Below are positions 41,066 to 50,514 of a stretch of 64,000 bases of DNA, in pieces. The position numbers and the translations under genes are program-made. A model generated the notes under the pieces. The model had not been told where the DNA came from. It did not search any database and was given only the letters and a program-made list of their open reading frames with translations. The DNA lies in contig JADJLL010000012.1 of assembly GCA_016710095.1 (NCBI GenBank), forward strand, positions 68,392-132,391, in the 5' to 3' direction. This DNA comes from Candidatus Eiseniibacteriota bacterium (lineage in GTDB: Bacteria > Eisenbacteria > RBG-16-71-46). The stretch's first letter is position 1, and every line of letters begins with the position of its first letter.

Positions 41066-44000
41066 GTGGCCGCCCACACCCGTGCATTCGCCCATCCCCT
41101 CGCCCGCCGCATCGCCGCAGCGCTCGCGCTGACGGCGGCGCTCGTGCTCGCCTGCGCGGCGCGTCCGGCCGCGGCCGAGGAAGCGTTCACGGTGCGCACT
41201 TGGACGCCGGACGAAGGACTGCCGACCTCCACGGTGATCGCGTTCACGCGAACGCCCGACGGCTACTTCTGGGTCGCGACGACCGGCGGGCTCGCGCGCT
41301 TCGACGGACTGCGCTTCCGCGTGTTCGGCGTCGCCGACGGACTGCCGTCGAACCGCTTCTCGGGCCTGCTCGTCGCGCGCGACGGTTCGCTCTGGGCGGC
41401 GACCGACGACGGCTGGCTCTGCCACTGGGACGACACGCGCTTCACGAGCCACGCGACGCACCTGCGGCTCGGCCGCGCTCAGATGCTCGAAGCCGACGAC
41501 GGCGCGCTGCTCGGCGCGAGTTCGGAACAGATCTGGCGCTTCCGCGACGGCCGCGCGAACGCGCTGGCGGATTCGATCGCGCCGCGCTCGACGCTCGTGC
41601 GCGACGCGAGGGGACGGCTGTGGCTGACCGCGATCGGCCAGGCGCCCGCGCGCTTCGAGAACGGTCGCGTGCGCGTGCTCGGCGCCGGCGCGCGCGCCAT
41701 GGGCCAGTGGCTGATCGATCCGCGCGACGGCCGCGCGCTCTTCTTCCGCGGCGACGGTCCGGGCACGGACGCCGAACTGCTCGACGAAAGCCTGCGACGC
41801 ATCGCGCTGTTGCGCGGCGCGGGCGCGGCGTGGCCGCAGCGCGTGGACGAGCAGGGGCGCCTCTGGTGCAGCGACGGCGCGGGCATCGTCGTGTACGACG
41901 CGCGCGACGGACGGCGCACGGCGACGTATTCGCTCGGGCTGCGCGAGCAGGCGTACGTCACGCATCGCGATCGCGACGGCAACCTCTGGGTCGGCACGCA
42001 GACGCAGGGGCTGCTGCGCGTCGCGCCGAGCCCGCTGCGGCTGCTGCGGCCCGAAGGGCACGAGGACGCGCTCGGCATCGTGTACGCGCACGAACGCGCC
42101 GACGGCTCGGTGATCGCGATCGACCAGAACGTGCGCGCGTGGCGCGTGAGTGGCACCGCCCTCCTGCCGACCACGCTCGGGCTCTTCGGCATGCCGACGG
42201 ACGGCGTGTGGGAAGGATCGCGCGAGACGCAGCTGCGCTGGGACGCGAGCACGGTCGAAGTACGCGATGCGTCGGGGCGCGTCGTGCGTCACGCGCTGCC
42301 GGACTTCGTCGCGCGCACGCTCGCCTTCGACGCGAAGTTGCCCGGGACCGTTTACGCGACGTGGGCCGACCAGGTCGTTCGCCTCGACGCGCCGGGCGGT
42401 GCGCCGCGCGTGACCGTGCTGCTGCGCCCGACGAACGAGATCCGCGACCTGCACGTGGATCGCGAAGGGCGGCTCTGGGTCGCGACGATGGTCGGACTCT
42501 GGCGTCTCTCGGCGCGCGACACCGTGTGCTTCACGCAGCGCGACGGACTGCCGGTGGATCACGTGCGCCAGATGCACGAAGACGCGGACGGCACGATGTG
42601 GCTCGGCACGTACGGTGGCGGGCTCGTACGCATGCGCGGCGGCGAGTTCGCGACGCTGGACCGCCGGCACGGATTGCTCGAGGACGTCGTGTCGGTCGTG
42701 CTCGCGGACGACGACGATCACCTGTGGCTCGCGGGCAACCACGGCATCCAGCGTCTTTCGCGCCGGCAGGCGAACGAATGTCTCGACGGGAAGCGCACGC
42801 GCGTGGACGTCGTCGGCTACGGCCGCGAGTCGGGCCTGCGCAATCCGGAAGGCAGCGGCATGCCGGGCCTGCGCGCGAGCGACGGCCGGCTGTACTTCTC
42901 CACGTTCGACGGACTCGCGGTCATCGACCCCAAGCTCACGCGCGCGCTCGCGGGTTCGCCGCCCGTGCCGCACGTCGAGGGCGTGAGCGCCGACGGCCGC
43001 GAACGGCCACCGGGCAAGCACGGCTTCGACGTGCCCGCAGGCACGGACCGCATCGAGATCCGCTTCACCGCGTTCGAGCCGCGCGCGGCCGAGCAGCTGC
43101 GCTTCGCGTACCGGCTCGACGGCGTGGACCGCGACTGGGTGGACGCCGGCGCCAACCGCGTCGCGACGTACACGAACGTGCCGCCGGGCCGCCGCACCTT
43201 CCGCCTGCGCGCGACGAGCGGCGGCGGCCTGCCGAGCGAGCGCGACGCGACCGTCTCGATCGAGTTCCGTCCGCGCTTCTGGCAGACGCCGCTGTTCGCG
43301 CTGTTCGTGCTCGCCGCGCTGGTCGCGGCGGGCGCCGCGGCGTTGCGGGAGCGCGAACGCCGCCTGCGCGCACGCGCGACCGAACTGCAGGCGGCTGTGG
43401 ACGCGCGCACCGCCGAACTCGCGCGCGAGAAGCAGCGCAGCGAGGACGCGCTCGCGACCGTCGAGACGCAGGCGCAGCGACTCGCCGCGCTCGACCGCGC
43501 GCGCTCGCGCTTCTTCGCGAGCATCAGCCACGAGTTCCGCACGCCGCTCACGCTGATTCACGGCCCGCTGCACGACGTGCGCGCGGGCGAACACGGGCCG
43601 CTGTCCGCGGACGCCGGCGCGCAGGTGGACATCGCGCTCGACAACGCCGTGCGACTGGGCCGGCTCGTGGACCAACTGCTCGACACCGCGCGCGCCGAAG
43701 CCGGCGAGCTGCGCATCGAGTCCGCGCCGGGCGACCTCGCGGGCTTCCTGTCGGCGCTCGCCGAGGCGCTCGCGCCGCTCGCCGATCGCAAGCGGATCAC
43801 GTTCGAGCGGCGGCTGCCCGCGACGCCGGTCGCGGTCGCGTTCGATCCGTCCGCGCTCGAGAAGGTGTTCGGCAACCTGCTCGGCAATGCGTTCAAGTTC
43901 ACGCCGCCCGGCGGGCGCGTCGAACTCTCGGCGAGCGTCGTGCACGGCGAGCGCGGCGAGCGCGGCGACGAAGCGCTCGTGACCGTACGCGACGACGGCC

Positions 44001-45142
44001 CGGGCATCGCCGCCGACGACCTGCCGCACGTGTTCAAGCGTTTCTATCGCGCCGAGCGTTCGGTGACGCGCATGCAGCCGGGCACGGGGCTCGGCCTCGC
44101 ACTCGCGCGCGACCTGGTCGAGCAGCACGGCGGCACGATCGGCGTCGAGTCGCGCGAGGGCGAAGGCAGCACGTTCGTCGTGCGGCTGCCGCTGCTGCCC
44201 GCCTCGGCCGCGAACTTCGCTCCCGCCGCGCCCGCCGCGACGCTCGGCCCCGAGGAGCTGCTCGCGCTGACCGGCGACATCGTGCTCGAGAACGAGAGCG
44301 ATTCGGCCGCGCCGGCGGCGCAGGCCGTGACCGATCCCGAGGCGCCGCTGGTGATGGTCGTGGAGGACCATCCGCAGGTGCGCGCGCATCTCGTGCGGCA
44401 CCTGTCGCGCGAGTATCGCGTGGCCGAAGCCGGCGACGGGCGCGCGGCGCTCGACGCGATGAAGCGCGAAGTGCCCGACCTGGTCGTGAGCGACGTCGGC
44501 ATGCCGGTGATGGACGGGCACGCGCTGCTCGCCGCGATGCGCGCGGACGCCGACCTCGACTTCGTGCCCGTGCTGCTGCTCACCGCCGCGGCGTCGGCGA
44601 CGAGCCGCCTCGCGGGCCTCGAGGGCGGCGCCGACGACTACCTGACGAAGCCGTTCTCGATGCGCGAGCTGCGTGCGCGCATCGCGCAGGCGCTCGCGTC
44701 ACGCCGCCGGCTACGCGACCGCGTGGCGCGCGCGGCCGCCGAGGCGGCCGTGTACGGCGCGGCGGTCGCGGACGAACCCGCCGCGACGACGCCCGCCACG
44801 GGCGCACGCGCGAACGCCGTGGACAGCGCGTTCGTGCGCCGCCTGCGCGAGGTGATCGAATCGCGCATGGGCGAAGAGGACTTCGACGTCGAGCGCCTCG
44901 CCGAGTCCATGGGCATGGGGCGCACGCTGCTCTTCCAGCGCGCGAACGAACTGCTGAACGAGACGCCGATGACGATCGTGATGCATCACCGTCTCGAGCG
45001 CGCATCGCAGATGCTCAAGGCCGGCGAGGGCAACGTCGGCGAAGTCGCCTACGCCGTCGGCTTCCGCAGCCTGTCGCACTTCACGCGGAGATTTCGCGAA
45101 CGCTTCGGGATGACGCCGAGCGAGTGGCGGCGCGCGGGCTGA
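41066..45142 (+). CDS. hybrid two-component system regulator (HTCS): periplasmic propellers, histidine kinase, receiver and AraC output
   Basis: 1358 residues. After a signal sequence (AAALALTAALVLACAARPA), residues 45 to about 670 form two-component-regulator propeller repeats such as RTWTPDEGLPTSTVIAF, RDGNLWVGTQTQGLL and ADGTMWLGTYGGGLVRM. A Y_Y_Y domain follows (FAYRLDGVDRDWVDAG, about 675-735), one membrane helix (LFALFVLAALVAAGAAAL, about 743-760), HisKA with SHEFRTPLTL and His822, HATPase, a receiver with VVSDVGMPVMDG and Asp1143, and a C-terminal AraC helix-turn-helix (VGEVAYAVGFRSLSHFTRRF). In Bacteroidota such proteins sense oligosaccharides and switch on polysaccharide-utilisation genes, but no SusC/SusD pair is present here. 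The GTG start is supported by the element at 41050. Confidence 0.95.
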   Translation: MAAHTRAFAHPLARRIAAALALTAALVLACAARPAAAEEAFTVRTWTPDEGLPTSTVIAFTRTPDGYFWVATTGGLARFDGLRFRVFGVADGLPSNRFSGLLVARDGSLWAATDDGWLCHWDDTRFTSHATHLRLGRAQMLEADDGALLGASSEQIWRFRDGRANALADSIAPRSTLVRDARGRLWLTAIGQAPARFENGRVRVLGAGARAMGQWLIDPRDGRALFFRGDGPGTDAELLDESLRRIALLRGAGAAWPQRVDEQGRLWCSDGAGIVVYDARDGRRTATYSLGLREQAYVTHRDRDGNLWVGTQTQGLLRVAPSPLRLLRPEGHEDALGIVYAHERADGSVIAIDQNVRAWRVSGTALLPTTLGLFGMPTDGVWEGSRETQLRWDASTVEVRDASGRVVRHALPDFVARTLAFDAKLPGTVYATWADQVVRLDAPGGAPRVTVLLRPTNEIRDLHVDREGRLWVATMVGLWRLSARDTVCFTQRDGLPVDHVRQMHEDADGTMWLGTYGGGLVRMRGGEFATLDRRHGLLEDVVSVVLADDDDHLWLAGNHGIQRLSRRQANECLDGKRTRVDVVGYGRESGLRNPEGSGMPGLRASDGRLYFSTFDGLAVIDPKLTRALAGSPPVPHVEGVSADGRERPPGKHGFDVPAGTDRIEIRFTAFEPRAAEQLRFAYRLDGVDRDWVDAGANRVATYTNVPPGRRTFRLRATSGGGLPSERDATVSIEFRPRFWQTPLFALFVLAALVAAGAAALRERERRLRARATELQAAVDARTAELAREKQRSEDALATVETQAQRLAALDRARSRFFASISHEFRTPLTLIHGPLHDVRAGEHGPLSADAGAQVDIALDNAVRLGRLVDQLLDTARAEAGELRIESAPGDLAGFLSALAEALAPLADRKRITFERRLPATPVAVAFDPSALEKVFGNLLGNAFKFTPPGGRVELSASVVHGERGERGDEALVTVRDDGPGIAADDLPHVFKRFYRAERSVTRMQPGTGLGLALARDLVEQHGGTIGVESREGEGSTFVVRLPLLPASAANFAPAAPAATLGPEELLALTGDIVLENESDSAAPAAQAVTDPEAPLVMVVEDHPQVRAHLVRHLSREYRVAEAGDGRAALDAMKREVPDLVVSDVGMPVMDGHALLAAMRADADLDFVPVLLLTAAASATSRLAGLEGGADDYLTKPFSMRELRARIAQALASRRRLRDRVARAAAEAAVYGAAVADEPAATTPATGARANAVDSAFVRRLREVIESRMGEEDFDVERLAESMGMGRTLLFQRANELLNETPMTIVMHHRLERASQMLKAGEGNVGEVAYAVGFRSLSHFTRRFRERFGMTPSEWRRAG

Positions 45143-45164
45143 GCGCACGCGCACCGCTTCGCAC

Positions 45165-46967
45165 TTACTTCGCGAGCAACACGTCCGCGTCGAGACGATC
45201 GACGGCGATCGTGTCCGCCTGCTGCTGGCCGTCCAGTTCCCGCAGGAGGAGCCGCGCGCGCGACGTGCCTGACGCGGGCTCGAGCCGCACCGCACTTCGC
45301 AGCGGCCCGGCCGTCGAGCCACTCTCGATTGCCGCGGCGATCAGCGAATCGAATGCGAACGTCCAGCGGCCGCCCTTTTGGTCCTCGAGCGTCAGGAGGC
45401 GCGATCGCGAGTCGAACTTCACTCGAACGCCGCTCGACTCGGGTCCGAACTCCCCCGCCGGGAAGCTCTTCAGCCGCACGAGACGCGTGAATCCCACGAG
45501 GGATTCCTCCTCCGGTGCGCCGTTGTTCGCGCGGAACTCGAACGGGCGGATTTCGACCGTGTCCCACCGCGTCACGTAACCCTGCCCCAGTCCGGCCATC
45601 ACCGCCTGCGCGGCGTTCTCGCCGTCGTTGCGTGCTTTCGCGGAGAGCGCCTTCCAGCCCGGATCGCGCTCGGCGGCAGCGAGCAGCGGCGCGGGCAGCG
45701 CCGCCACACCATGCGTGCCGGCCAGATAGCGCACCGCGTCGCTGAGCTTCTTGCGCGCGGCGAAGTCGAGCTTCGCAGCATTCGACGGCGTGCCGTCGGG
45801 CCGCACGTCGAGCTCCGCCACGAGCGCGAGCACGCGCTTCGTCTGGTCGAAGCGCGACACCGAGTACGCGCCCCACGGGCCGAACGACGTGAGCAGCGCC
45901 ACCGCGCACAGCGACATCGGGATCCAGCGGATGTCGGCGCGGCGCCGCCACGAGTAGCCCACCGCCACCAGCGTCACCCACGCCGCGAGCGCGAACAGGT
46001 CGTAGCGCTCCTCGGTGACGCCGTACTGCCCGATGCGCTTGCCGATCGCCGCGAACAGCATGCCGACCGCAGGCAGCAGCAGCACGAAGAACCAGCGCGT
46101 GAACGTGTCGATCCAGCGGTTCTCGTCGCGGTCGCGCACCGGGTGCACGAGGAGGATCGCGAGCAGTCCCGCGGCCGACACCGACGACACGAGCCAGCCG
46201 ATCCAGCCGTTCGGCCATTGCCCGGTGACGAGCACCTTCACGAGATACACGGTGAGGATGACCAGGTAGAGCGCGACGAGCGGCACGAGCAGGTACTGCG
46301 CGAACACGCGCAGCACGATCGGATAGTCGCGATCCTCGGCGAGCGCGTCGAAATCGCGCGGCACGCCCGCGAACACGTACGTCGGCTGGAACACGAACAC
46401 GACCGTGAGCCACAGATCGAAGATCGTGCGCTCGGGCACCTGCAGGCCGAACAGCGGCTTCATCGCCGCGATCGCGATCGCGAGCCCGCCGAACAGCACG
46501 ACGGAGAACAACCCGCCGACGACGAAACGCACGAACAGCGCGCGATTCCACTGCCAGAAGGCGTTCGCTTCGTGCCGCCGCACGAACGGCGCGAACGCGG
46601 CGCACAGGAGCGCCGCGAGCGCGAACTGGATCAGGCGGTGCAGACGCGCGTACTCGCCCCAGCCCTGCCAGGCCAGTGCGAACGCGACGACCGCGGCGCA
46701 CACGAGCAGGTCGAGCAGGAGCCGCGAGCGATCGAAGCGTCCGACGCGCTCGGGGCGCAGCTCTTCGGACAGCATGGCCGCGACGAAGAACAGCGGGATC
46801 GCGAGCCCGGCCGCGGCCCAGATGGGGCCGAAGGTTTCGTCGTGGCCACCACGCACCACGAACATCGCGACGATCGCCGAGACCACGCCGGCGAGAAGTG
46901 ATTCGGGAAAGCGCGTGATCACGACGCGCGTGGCGGTCGTCAGGCCGGCGAAGGTGGGCAGCTTCAT
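45165..46967 (-). CDS. DUF4153-family membrane protein
   Basis: 600 residues with about eleven to twelve membrane helices in the first 400 (for example LLLDLLVCAAVVAFALAW, FVVGGLFSVVLFGGLAIA, WFFVLLLPAVGMLFAAIGKR), followed by a soluble C-terminal domain of about 200 residues (GYVTRWDTVEIRPFEFRANN). DUF4153 features include GEYARLHRLIQFALAALL, and RIGQYGVTEERYDLFALAAW, where GQYGVTxxRY is the family hallmark. The function of DUF4153 is unknown. It begins at an ATG at 46967 and converges with the HTCS gene 22 bases away; the beta-lactamase gene lies 116 bases upstream on the same strand. Confidence 0.88.
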   Translation of the reverse strand: MKLPTFAGLTTATRVVITRFPESLLAGVVSAIVAMFVVRGGHDETFGPIWAAAGLAIPLFFVAAMLSEELRPERVGRFDRSRLLLDLLVCAAVVAFALAWQGWGEYARLHRLIQFALAALLCAAFAPFVRRHEANAFWQWNRALFVRFVVGGLFSVVLFGGLAIAIAAMKPLFGLQVPERTIFDLWLTVVFVFQPTYVFAGVPRDFDALAEDRDYPIVLRVFAQYLLVPLVALYLVILTVYLVKVLVTGQWPNGWIGWLVSSVSAAGLLAILLVHPVRDRDENRWIDTFTRWFFVLLLPAVGMLFAAIGKRIGQYGVTEERYDLFALAAWVTLVAVGYSWRRRADIRWIPMSLCAVALLTSFGPWGAYSVSRFDQTKRVLALVAELDVRPDGTPSNAAKLDFAARKKLSDAVRYLAGTHGVAALPAPLLAAAERDPGWKALSAKARNDGENAAQAVMAGLGQGYVTRWDTVEIRPFEFRANNGAPEEESLVGFTRLVRLKSFPAGEFGPESSGVRVKFDSRSRLLTLEDQKGGRWTFAFDSLIAAAIESGSTAGPLRSAVRLEPASGTSRARLLLRELDGQQQADTIAVDRLDADVLLAK

Positions 46968-47083
46968 GCGGTGGCTCCGCGAAGTGTGAGAGCCGACGGC
47001 CGACGGCCGCCGTGGGGCGCATCGTTTCGGAACCGGCGGCGGCGCGCAACCGGCGTCGAGAGCCGCGGCCGGGCGCGCCTACT

Positions 47084-48267
47084 TCAGCGAGGCCGCCCTT
47101 CGAGCGCCTGCATGATCGCGTACGCGACCTTGATGCGATCGGCGCTCGAGCAGCTCTTGTTGGCCAGCACCACGACGCCGATCCGGCGCGCGGGCACGAA
47201 CGCGACGTACGCGCTGAAGCCGCGCGTCGATCCGGTCTTGTTGATCCACACGTCGCCGCGCGGCGGCATCGGCGGACGGTGCTCGGTGACCGCGTTCGGC
47301 TCGAAGGCCATCTTCGGCGAGTTGCCCGCGAGCAGCGTGCGGCGTGAGACGGGATACGCGTACTGCTCCCATGCGGCGTCCTGCGTCATCGGCCCGGCGG
47401 TGAAGAAGCCCGTGTGCGTCGCGGTGACGGCACGCTGCCACGTGGCATCGATCGGGCGCTCGCCCATGTTCACCTGCACGTAGCGAATGAGATCGGCCGC
47501 GGTGGTCCGGATGCCGTACGCCTCGGCCCAGATCACGCCGGGCGTGAGGCGCGAGAGCGAGTCGTCCGAGTCGTAGCCCTGCGCGTAGTCGGCCATCCGC
47601 GACTCGGGCACGTTGAGGAACGTGTTCGTCATGCCGAGCGCGGGCAGCAGGTCGTGCTCGACCAGCGTCACGAAATCGCCGCCCAGGCTGTTCGCCGCGG
47701 CGAGCCGAGCGCGCCGATGCCGGGATTGCCGTACGTGCGCCGCGTGCCGGGCGCGAACTCGGGCTTCCAGCGCGCGAACCACTGCAGCAGCTGCGCGTCG
47801 TCCTGCACCTCGCCGGGCACCTGCAGCGGCAGCCCGCCGGGCGTGTGCGTGGCGAGGTGCACCACGTGCACGTCGCCGAACGCCGAGCCCTTCAGTGACG
47901 GCAGGTGGAGTCCCACCGGATCGGACCATGCGAGCTTGCCGCGCTCGACCGCCCAGCTCGCGAGCGTCGCGGTGAACGTCTTGCTCACCGAGCCGACCTC
48001 GAACAGCGTGCGGTCGTTCACCGCGGCGCCACTTGAGCGTGACGACACGCCGAAGTGGAAGACGCGCGACTCGCCGTCGCGCGTGATCGCGACGGACATG
48101 CCGGGGATGCCGTTCGCCTTCATGACGGGCGCGACGGCGTCCTGTACGGCGCGCGCGAGCGGGTCGGCGGGGACGGCGGTGGCGGCGGCGGGCGAGCCCG
48201 TCATGGCGGGAAACAACATCAACGCGAGTGCGACCGCTCGAAAGCTGGCGCGGAAAGACACGATCAC
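47084..48267 (-). CDS. exported class C beta-lactamase/penicillin-binding-protein-like serine hydrolase, single frameshift
   Basis: About 394 residues after joining two frames. The GTG at 48267 follows a perfect AAGGAGGA site. A signal peptide (VALALMLFPAMTGSPAAA) leads to the serine hydrolase fold with all three active-site motifs: EVGSVSKTFTA (SxxK), RTYGNPGIGALG (YxN) and INKTGSTRGFSAYV (KTG). LLPALGMTNTFLNVPES and the overall length match AmpC enzymes, so penicillin or cephalosporin hydrolysis is possible; esterase or peptidase relatives share the motifs. The frame breaks near 47705 just after the YxN motif; adding one C gives ALGLAAANSLG as in AmpC. All motifs are intact, so this is probably an assembly indel. 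Confidence 0.82.
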
Positions 48268-48377
48268 GTCACTCCTCCTTGAGTGCGTTGCGATCCGGTG
48301 ACGAGACGGGCGCGGAGCTCGTCGCTCCACGCCCGCCCATGATTCTTCGGTCCGCGGTCGCCCGCGGCCATGCGTTG

Positions 48378-49907
48378 CTACACGTCGAACTTCACGCCCT
48401 GCGCCAGCGGAAGCTGGCCGCTGCCGTTGATCGTGACGGTCTGGCGGCGCATGTAGATCTTCCACGAGTCCGAGCCGGCCTCGCGACCGCCGCCCGTTTC
48501 CTTCTCGCCGCCGAACGCTCCGCCGATCTCGGCGCCCGACGTGCCGATGTTCACGTTCGCGATGCCGCAGTCGCTGCCGGCCGCGGACAGGAACTTCTCC
48601 GCCGCCATCAGGTCCTTCGTGAAGATCGCGCTCGAGAGGCCCTGCGGCACGCCGTTGTTGATCGCGATCGCCTCGTCGAGCGTGTCGAACTCGATCAGGT
48701 AGAGCACCGGCGCGAACGTCTCGTCCTGCACGATCTTCATGTCCGCACGCGCGCGCACGAGCGTGGGCTCCACGAAGAAGCCCGGACGGTCGAGACGCTT
48801 GCCGCCGTAGAGCACTTCGCCGCCCTCGGCCTTCGCGGCCTCGATCGCCTTCATCATGTCGTTGATCGCGCCTTCGTCCACGAGCGGGCCCATGAGCGTG
48901 CCCGGATCGTTCGGGTCGCCGATCTTGACCGACGCGTACGCCTTCTTGAGACGCTCGATCAGCTTCGGCGCGATGCCCTTCTGCATCACGAGACGGCGGA
49001 GCGACGTGCAGCGCTGGCCCGCCGTGCCGACGGCCGCGAACGTCGCCGCGCGCACCGCGAGGTCGATGTCCGCGTCGTCCATCACGACGATCGCGTTGTT
49101 GCCGCCCAGCTCGAGGATCGTGCGGCCGAAGCGCGGGCTGACGACTTCCGCGATGCGGCGGCCCATGCGCGTGCTGCCGGTCGCCGAGATGAGCGGCAGG
49201 CGGTGATCGGCGAGCATGACGTCACCGACGTCGTTGCCGCGGCCGACCACGAGATTGAACACGCCGGGGCAGTTGCACTCCTTCATCACCTCGTCGCAGA
49301 TGCGCTGCACCGCGATCGCGCACAGCGGCACCTTGCTGGACGGCTTCCACACGGTCGGGTCGCCGCAGACGGCGGCGAGCGCCGCGTTCCACGCCCACAC
49401 GGCGATCGGGAAGTTGAACGCGCTCACCACGCCGACGACGCCGAGCGGCTGCCACTGCTCGTACATGCGGTGGCCGGGGCGCTCGCTGTGCATGGAGAGA
49501 CCGTAGAGCTGGCGCGACAGGCCGACCGCGAAATCGCAGATGTCGATCATCTCCTGCACTTCGCCCAGGCCTTCGGAGAGGATCTTGCCGTTCTCGAGCG
49601 CGACGAGGTAACCGAGCTCCTGCTTGTACTCGCGCAGCTTGTTGCCGAGCACGCGCACCACTTCGCCGCGCGCGGGCGCGGGCACGAGGCGCCAGGTCTC
49701 GAAGGTCTTCGTCGCGACCTTCATGACTTCGTCGTAGTCGGCGCGCGTGGCCTGACGGACCTTCGCGATCGCTTCGCCGGTCGTCGGGTTGTACGAGGTC
49801 AGTTCGGCGCCCTTGGTATCGATCCAGCTGCCGGTGCTCGCACCCGGATTCACGTCCTGGATGCCGAGCCGGGCGAGCATCTCGCTCGTCTTCGTCGCGG
49901 TGGTCAT
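48378..49907 (-). CDS. ALDH7-family aldehyde dehydrogenase (aminoadipate-semialdehyde/piperideine-6-carboxylate dehydrogenase-like)
   Basis: 509 residues. The catalytic cysteine is Cys300 in TAGQRCTSLRR, the general base lies in RTILELGGNNAIVV, and NAD-binding segments include SAFNFPIAVWAWNAALA and ATGSTRMGRRIAEV. The C terminus has SDCGIANVNIGTSGAEIGG and then KETGGGREAGSDSWK, which is characteristic of the antiquitin (ALDH7) group that oxidises alpha-aminoadipate semialdehyde in lysine breakdown; some members also serve in osmotic or aldehyde stress. The ATG at 49907 follows AGGAGA, and TAACCTGC lies on this strand about 34 bases upstream. The next gene downstream is the beta-lactamase-like gene, with no functional link that I can see. 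Confidence 0.92.
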   Translation of the reverse strand: MTTATKTSEMLARLGIQDVNPGASTGSWIDTKGAELTSYNPTTGEAIAKVRQATRADYDEVMKVATKTFETWRLVPAPARGEVVRVLGNKLREYKQELGYLVALENGKILSEGLGEVQEMIDICDFAVGLSRQLYGLSMHSERPGHRMYEQWQPLGVVGVVSAFNFPIAVWAWNAALAAVCGDPTVWKPSSKVPLCAIAVQRICDEVMKECNCPGVFNLVVGRGNDVGDVMLADHRLPLISATGSTRMGRRIAEVVSPRFGRTILELGGNNAIVVMDDADIDLAVRAATFAAVGTAGQRCTSLRRLVMQKGIAPKLIERLKKAYASVKIGDPNDPGTLMGPLVDEGAINDMMKAIEAAKAEGGEVLYGGKRLDRPGFFVEPTLVRARADMKIVQDETFAPVLYLIEFDTLDEAIAINNGVPQGLSSAIFTKDLMAAEKFLSAAGSDCGIANVNIGTSGAEIGGAFGGEKETGGGREAGSDSWKIYMRRQTVTINGSGQLPLAQGVKFDV

Positions 49908-49940
49908 GCGAGGTCTCCTGAAAGAGGTGGGAAAGTGGCG

Positions 49941-49948
49941 GCAGGTTA
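49941..49948 (-). promoter_or_regulatory. possible -7 promoter element of the aldehyde dehydrogenase gene
   Basis: TAACCTGC on the minus strand, close to TAATCTGC before the aminopeptidase. Here the start is about 34 bases downstream and has a normal ribosome binding site. No -33 TTG is visible. Confidence 0.35.
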
Positions 49949-50072
49949 GCACGACCCGGGGGCGCGTTTCCCGGGGAGCGCGGCATCTGTCAGGCCCGCC
50001 AAAACCGCGGGCCGGGGAGCGCCCGTGCAGGCCCGAAACCCGCCCGACGAGCCCCGACTGCCACGAAATGCG

Positions 50073-50107
50073 GCGAGCCCGCGGGCTTTTCACACCCGCG
50101 GGCTCGC
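50073..50107 (-). terminator. hairpin terminator after the small heme protein gene
   Basis: GCGAGCCCGCGGG (50073-50085) pairs perfectly with CCCGCGGGCTCGC (50095-50107) around a 9-base loop. On the minus strand it is followed by CGCATTTCG. It ends transcription from the heme protein gene before the aldehyde dehydrogenase promoter. Confidence 0.75.
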
Positions 50108-50147
50108 GTCTTTCGACGCATTGCGGCGACGTGCCGCTCGCCGTGGT

Positions 50148-50402
50148 TCACTTCGGCCGCTTGGATTCGGCCGCCTTGAACATCGCGGGCGTGATCACCT
50201 TCTCGCCCTTCAGCTCCTTCTCGAGCGCCTTGCCGTAGTCGTTCAGCGTCTTCTTGTCGACGTGACACAGCGTGCACTTGGGCTTCTCGACTTCGTAGTA
50301 CTCCGCGTACTGCTTGCCCATCGGCGCCGAAGCCGTCGCCGTCCGGCTCACCAACAATACGAACACGAGCAGGCCGAGCATCAGGCCGAGTGTCTTCTTC
50401 AT
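50148..50402 (-). CDS. small exported mono-heme c-type cytochrome-like protein
   Basis: 84 residues from the ATG at 50402, preceded by AAAGGA. A signal peptide (MKKTLGLMLGLLVFVLLVS, cut near TATASA) exports it to the periplasm. KPKCTLCHVDKKTLNDYG contains one CxxCH heme-attachment motif at 43 to 47. The second axial ligand could be Met28 or a residue in EKVITPAMFKAAE. At about 60 mature residues it is smaller than most class I cytochromes c. The gene lies 112 bases downstream of the chemoreceptor gene on the same strand; that receptor also has a CxxCH motif, so the two may form a redox-sensing pair. Confidence 0.85.
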   Translation of the reverse strand: MKKTLGLMLGLLVFVLLVSRTATASAPMGKQYAEYYEVEKPKCTLCHVDKKTLNDYGKALEKELKGEKVITPAMFKAAESKRPK

Positions 50403-50514
50403 GGATTCCGTCCTTTGCTGATGCGGTGACTCCGGCGATCGAAGACCGCCGGTCACCCGACTTCCGAGGGTGCGACCCATTCCGATGTGCGCTGCTCCAC
50501 GCGGCCGTGGCCCT

